This document shows positions 59,801 to 64,000 of a stretch of 64,000 nt of DNA, piece by piece. The stretch is from positions 6,015,001 through 6,079,000 of the forward strand of contig NC_052671.1 in NCBI RefSeq assembly GCF_016802725.1, read 5' to 3'. A program made the position numbers and the translations under genes. The notes under the pieces are model-generated. The model had not been told where the DNA came from and did not search any database. It saw only the letters and a program-made list of their open reading frames with translations. Origin of the DNA: Solenopsis invicta (lineage: Eukaryota > Arthropoda > Insecta > Hymenoptera > Formicidae). The number at the start of each line of letters is the position of its first letter. The first letter of the stretch is position 1.

Positions 59801-61213
59801 CTCTCGTTTTTTCGTATCAATAAATCGTTATAAAAATTACAAAGTGAGGAACGTATCTCAGCGTTTGGATTTATTTAAATTTATGGAGTTGAAATCTTGC
59901 ACGGAGGCTTGTACGGACGCTCTCTTAATCCTCTTCGTACTCCGTCCTTCGTGTCGGGGCTTAAAATTCTGCATCCTATTATTTTCCAACACAAGAACTT
60001 GTTGACTCTAATTGCGTACACGAATATCAAGCCGTCAGAACAATCCTTCCCGATCCGAGAGCGACTTTTCTCTCAGCTGATCGGAACTTTGTACTCTGGG
60101 ATAGTTAGACACGACGCTAAATGACCGGTCGAACGCGAATAATAAAGGAAGGGGGGAAGGAAGAGAGAGATAGGGTCGCGAGAGAAATCTCGAAGCCGAT
60201 GAAGCCAACTTTACTTCTCCGCGCGACTACTGCCAAGAGAAGGAAGAGGACGCGCGGAGTAGACGAGTGCCGAGGAGATGGAGCGTTTCGCGTCCAAAGT
60301 TCCCTATATAGGACTCAAAGGCGTGCCATTCCTATTTTCTCCATTTTGAACTGTCGAGAGGCCGACTTCGTCTCTACCCGAGGGCACCATACTAATTAGA
60401 AAACTTGGAAAGTCCCTCGGATCATAAGGATGACAGGGTGAAGGTGGAGATGAGAGGAGGTGAATAGAGGCGCGACGAAGTCTACGTCGCCAACGTAGCG
60501 GGGGACTTTAGTGCAAATATTTGTCCGCAGTGAGCGTGCGTTTGCGTTTCACCTGGCAACGCCGTTCGTAACGCATATGGCAAAGAATTAAATTGTTAGT
60601 TAAATATCACGATACGCTCAAATACGTGAGCTTCGAGCTCTCTGTAAGCCCTACCGTAACTTATTGTTACTTTTTCCTATACGACAAAGCAGATTAAGCT
60701 GCGAGATCGATGCTCGTATATACGTCCAGTGGATTACCGTAAATAATGCGCTTTCCGACGCGCGGTTAAGGAACGTTACATGGCATACGGAAAATGCAAG
60801 TCGGTAAAAATAAAGAAGGAATGAACGAATGGAGCTACGGGAGTATCAGATGTGTGCACGTTATCGTACGGAAGGAAATGCGTATCGACGGGAATAAAGC
60901 GTCTCGCCTCCACCCCAGGGAAACGTATTCACATTACTCACGTTCGAAGGCTTGCTTTCACAAAACCAAATGACGTTCTTCCTCCAGAACGATGTATCTG
61001 TTTCGAGAAATACACGAAACAGTGGTAAAGTACTTTAACGAAGCAGAGAGAGATGTAACATTGTAACGAAAACAACGTAAACCGTAGCGTAATCCATATT
61101 CTTTATCGACTAACTTGCAATAATAATTGATAAAGTAATTGATTTTCAGCGAGTAAATAAAATAAAAACTAATAATTATATAATACGACGGCTTACTCAC
61201 TCGCGAATAGGAT
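56836..61213. other. Alternating CpG-rich and AT-rich unique sequence, no supported gene
   Basis: CpG-rich blocks at about 57000-57520, 58180-58960 and 59880-60960 carry overlapping frames of 60-101 codons on one or both strands without domains. Intervening DNA is AT-richer. I see no RNA gene. Confidence 0.35.
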
Positions 61214-61354
61214 GCTTGACTGATTTCAGATTTCTTGTGACTTCACGCAATTTCAACATGATTTCAAAGTGATTTCGATTTTTTATAAATTTAAAATAAT
61301 TTCGACTATTTCATATAATTTCAAGTGATTTTAAATGATTTCAAGTGAAGTCAT
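61214..61354. repeat. Degenerate tandem array of TGATTTCAA-like units
   Basis: Variants of 'gatttcaa', 'gtgatttc' and 'aatttcaagtgatttt' recur at roughly 10-17 bp spacing across 140 bp. This is low-complexity rather than a phased array. Confidence 0.65.
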
Positions 61355-63576
61355 ATTTAACTGTATGATGTGAATTTGATTTCTTAAAGATTTGATGTTA
61401 AAACAATTTCAACTGACAAGGAAACATTCCCAAGTGTGAAATTCTGATTTTAATGATAGGTGTTTGACTAATTTCATAAATGAGTATCCCCTCGCTAATT
61501 ACATAGAGTTATTGCTTTAATTAAAAATTCAATAAAAGTTAAGAGGTGTGTTTATTCAAAAAAATTTTGTAAAAGATTTCCCTGAAAATTCCCAAATTTT
61601 CCAGAAATTTTATTCAAAATTCCAAAATTAGAAAAATTTTTATTTATTAATGCAGCTTTGAAATAAATTTATTTTATTTTATTATACCTTTTGATGTTCC
61701 TTAATCGCATAATCGCAAAGAAAAACCATATTAAATTTAGGATAATATTAAAAAGATATAATGTAAACCAAATATAGCATATACAACAATCTGTCTGCAA
61801 TAATACAGATCTAGCTCACTATAAGTAAATTTTGAAATTAAAACACAAAATGTGGTAAAATTGATGATTAAAACACAACGCCAATTTAAAATGATGTATT
61901 GTCTTCTATTGTCACTATTTATTTTTATAAAAACTCGCGAGTTAATGTACGTGAATGCGTATGCCATCTCTATTGCTCAATGTTTTTGCATTCTCAAGAA
62001 AAGAAAAACAAATTTGTCAAAAAGGGAGAGATATGGGACAAAAGTTCGTGGTATTTATTAGGAAATTTAAAATAAAATTCAAAGACAATGTATTATATAT
62101 AGATATTTGTATATAGATTTATAATATTTAACCAGAAATTTATTTAACAAGGCAGATTTATTTATCACATATGTGCCGCAATAAACTTTTGTTTCAACCA
62201 TTGATGATAGAATTTAATTTTAGAAATACACTTTAAAAATTTCTCTTAATAAAATCCCATAAAAACCCATTATTTTCAAGAATAAAACATAAATTCCATA
62301 AAAATTCCACGTTTTTCCGGTGTTTTCCAGTAGTATACGCCTGGGTTAACTTCCACATATTAAATTATGATTAAATAAGAAATAATTATTGTATAATATT
62401 AACGCAAATTGACGCGATGTATATATTTTAAAGTAATTTACGAACATTCCTGGTTTATACGCCACTTTAAAAATAAATGCCTCATATTACCAAGCCACCG
62501 TAAATGCTTGGATAAATCTCCTCTGTTTTAACAACCTGCTTTATCACTTGGCATAGCAACGAAAGTTACTGGTTACGCTGCGCTCGCATTTTTTGTCTGA
62601 ATAAAATTATTTTAAACTTCCTCTTAGGAGAAAATATACACGATGCTTCGGGCGCTTTTTATAAATCTCTGCTTGCCAGCAAAAAAAAGTATCTAACTTG
62701 GAACAGAGCCAGTTTTTTTTTCTACATACGTATAGAGAAATATTCTTAGTACTCGATAAAATGCTATGCCTACGTATCGATTTTTCCTTTTTCCCCATAT
62801 TTCGTTTCTTCAATCCTTCTTTATATTTCTGCTAATCTCGTAATTGCTTTTCATCCCTGTAATCTGAAATTCCGTATATCACATTAAAATTAATTGTTTT
62901 CTCGTATAGTCTGAAGTTCACAAGATTAAAGTTTCATATTGTCATTATTCTGTTTGATAAAAAAGTGGGATCTTCCGAAAGGCAGACTCGCCAGTCTTTT
63001 AATATTAAGTGACTTCTTACGGCTTACAACGGTGACGAATTTAATTCCATTGAAAGAGTACTTTCAAAGTTTGCGAAATGTCGTAACCACGGGCAGCAAA
63101 TGATATGAAAATATTTCATTCTGTCTCACGCTCCTCGGTCACTGTTATTGTGAAGGATTCCAGCGATAAATCCAACGAAAAGTCATTGCAGCGTGAAAAT
63201 GAACAATTCTATTTTGAGCCACGGTCTTCGATAAAACTTTACCAGATAAGCGTACAATAATATGATCACCGTCGGAAAAAGGTGAGCTCGTTTGATAAAA
63301 GAGGACTTTATAATTTTATTGCGAGTCGTAATTAACACATTCACTGCCCTGAGGCAAAACATCAGAGGCAAAGTCCCACCTGTTCTCTCTCCGACCGAAC
63401 TGACATAACAAATCCATTACAGTGGCCATCAAATAAAATTAAAATAATAATTTACTTTCTTTGAATTTTTGTTTAATTTATGGTTTTTCTTTAAAGAAAT
63501 TATAACAATTTAAAAACTGATGAAAATTTCTCAAACGTCACAGATTTAATATGTGGGTAATGAATTAAGACAAAAG
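61355..63576. other. AT-rich sequence with CCTGAAAATTCC and TTTTCCAG tracts, no supported gene
   Basis: Two tracts rich in 'aaaattcc' and 'ttttccag' (about 61577-61615 and 62250-62332) enclose about 650 bp of AT-rich DNA. Similar phrases are common in decayed insect repeats. 'acagtggccatcaaa' at 63420 resembles a Tc1-type end but its partner is not seen. Frames here are short. Confidence 0.35.
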
Positions 63577-63826
63577 TGAACATAGAAAAAACGCTAAAGT
63601 ATTCAAAAACTTAACTAAGTATAAATCTGAAAATAATTTTGTTAAACCAATAAAATAATTATGTAGAACGCTCAAGTTGAAATGTCAAAACTTTTTGCAG
63701 CGTTGCTCATCATGTTTGAATGTTTTTTATGATTATTTTAATGGTCTAACAAAATTATTTTCAGACTTATACCTAGTTAAATTTTTAGACTTTTACTTTA
63801 CAGTAAAATCGCTCTTTTCATGAACA
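63577..63826 (+). mobile_element. Foldback MITE family, copy 3
   Basis: The left arm 'gaacatagaaaaaacgc' then 'aaaaacttaactaagtataa' and AAAATAATTTTGTTAAACC pairs with the right arm GGTCTAACAAAATTATTTT through 'atacctagttaaatttttag' to 'tcatgaaca'. The core 'gcagcgttgctcatcatg' matches copy 2 directly and copy 1 in reverse. It has no coding capacity. Confidence 0.82.
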
Positions 63827-64000
63827 TATTTAATGATTTGATGTCAGTCATGAGATTTTAAATTAGAGTTAAATCGTTTTTAACGATACATAAATCACGT
63901 GTTTGTCTATCACTTTATGTGATTGTATTTTAATTACTGATGCAAACAATTAGAGAACACATTCTCATTACATGTATAGATATAATACTGGCTTACACGA

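Noticed and set aside
1..64000. CRISPR array, operon, prophage or biosynthetic cluster
   Set aside because: No regularly spaced repeats, no co-directional long frames and no recognisable bacterial or viral proteins anywhere.

Overview
The window reads as nuclear DNA of an insect, most likely a hymenopteran such as an ant. This is an inference from texture: moderately AT-rich sequence alternating with CpG-rich unique blocks, many (GT)n, (GA)n and (AT)n microsatellites, abundant small inverted-repeat DNA transposons, a tRNA-derived SINE-like element, and no dense run of long open frames. I find no gene whose product I can name. No rRNA, intact tRNA, CRISPR array, operon or viral genome is visible. 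The window behaves like a large intergenic region or very long intron(s) rich in decayed mobile DNA.

The best supported content is a set of inverted-repeat elements, each found by matching one arm to the reverse complement of the other: 719-1400, 5053-5288, 13033-13310, 16347-16609, 17030-18213, 33214-33469, 34131-35218, 44673-45093, 45283-45546, 51501-51731, 52030-52421 and 63577-63826, with weaker cases at 40505-40785 and 56413-56835. The elements at 16347, 45283 and 63577 are three copies of one foldback family, the first in the opposite orientation. A separate diverged dispersed repeat has copies at 23006-23428 and 28944-29372. A tRNA-like Pol III head with A and B boxes (minus strand, 33481-33760) lies between a 256-bp foldback and a (GT)n tract.

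The most notable item is inside 34131-35218. Between arms of about 320 bp sits a minus-strand open segment (34653-34873) that begins just after a good splice acceptor, encodes 72 residues with 11 cysteines in a zinc-ribbon-like pattern, and ends in a stop. It looks like the last exon of an unidentified transposase, kept in a deleted element.

Between the repeats, CpG-rich unique blocks (for example about 2000-2280, 2650-3440, 3930-4600, 10720-11520, 21140-22330, 24150-24920, 26340-28680, 37640-38230, 46690-47860, 48480-51110, 57000-57520, 58180-58960, 59880-60960) carry open frames on both strands that look like by-products of base composition. They may hold regulatory DNA or short exons, which only comparison with related genomes or RNA data could show. 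A few open frames (35280-35975, 25262-25471, 26476-26934) are listed as low-confidence candidates.
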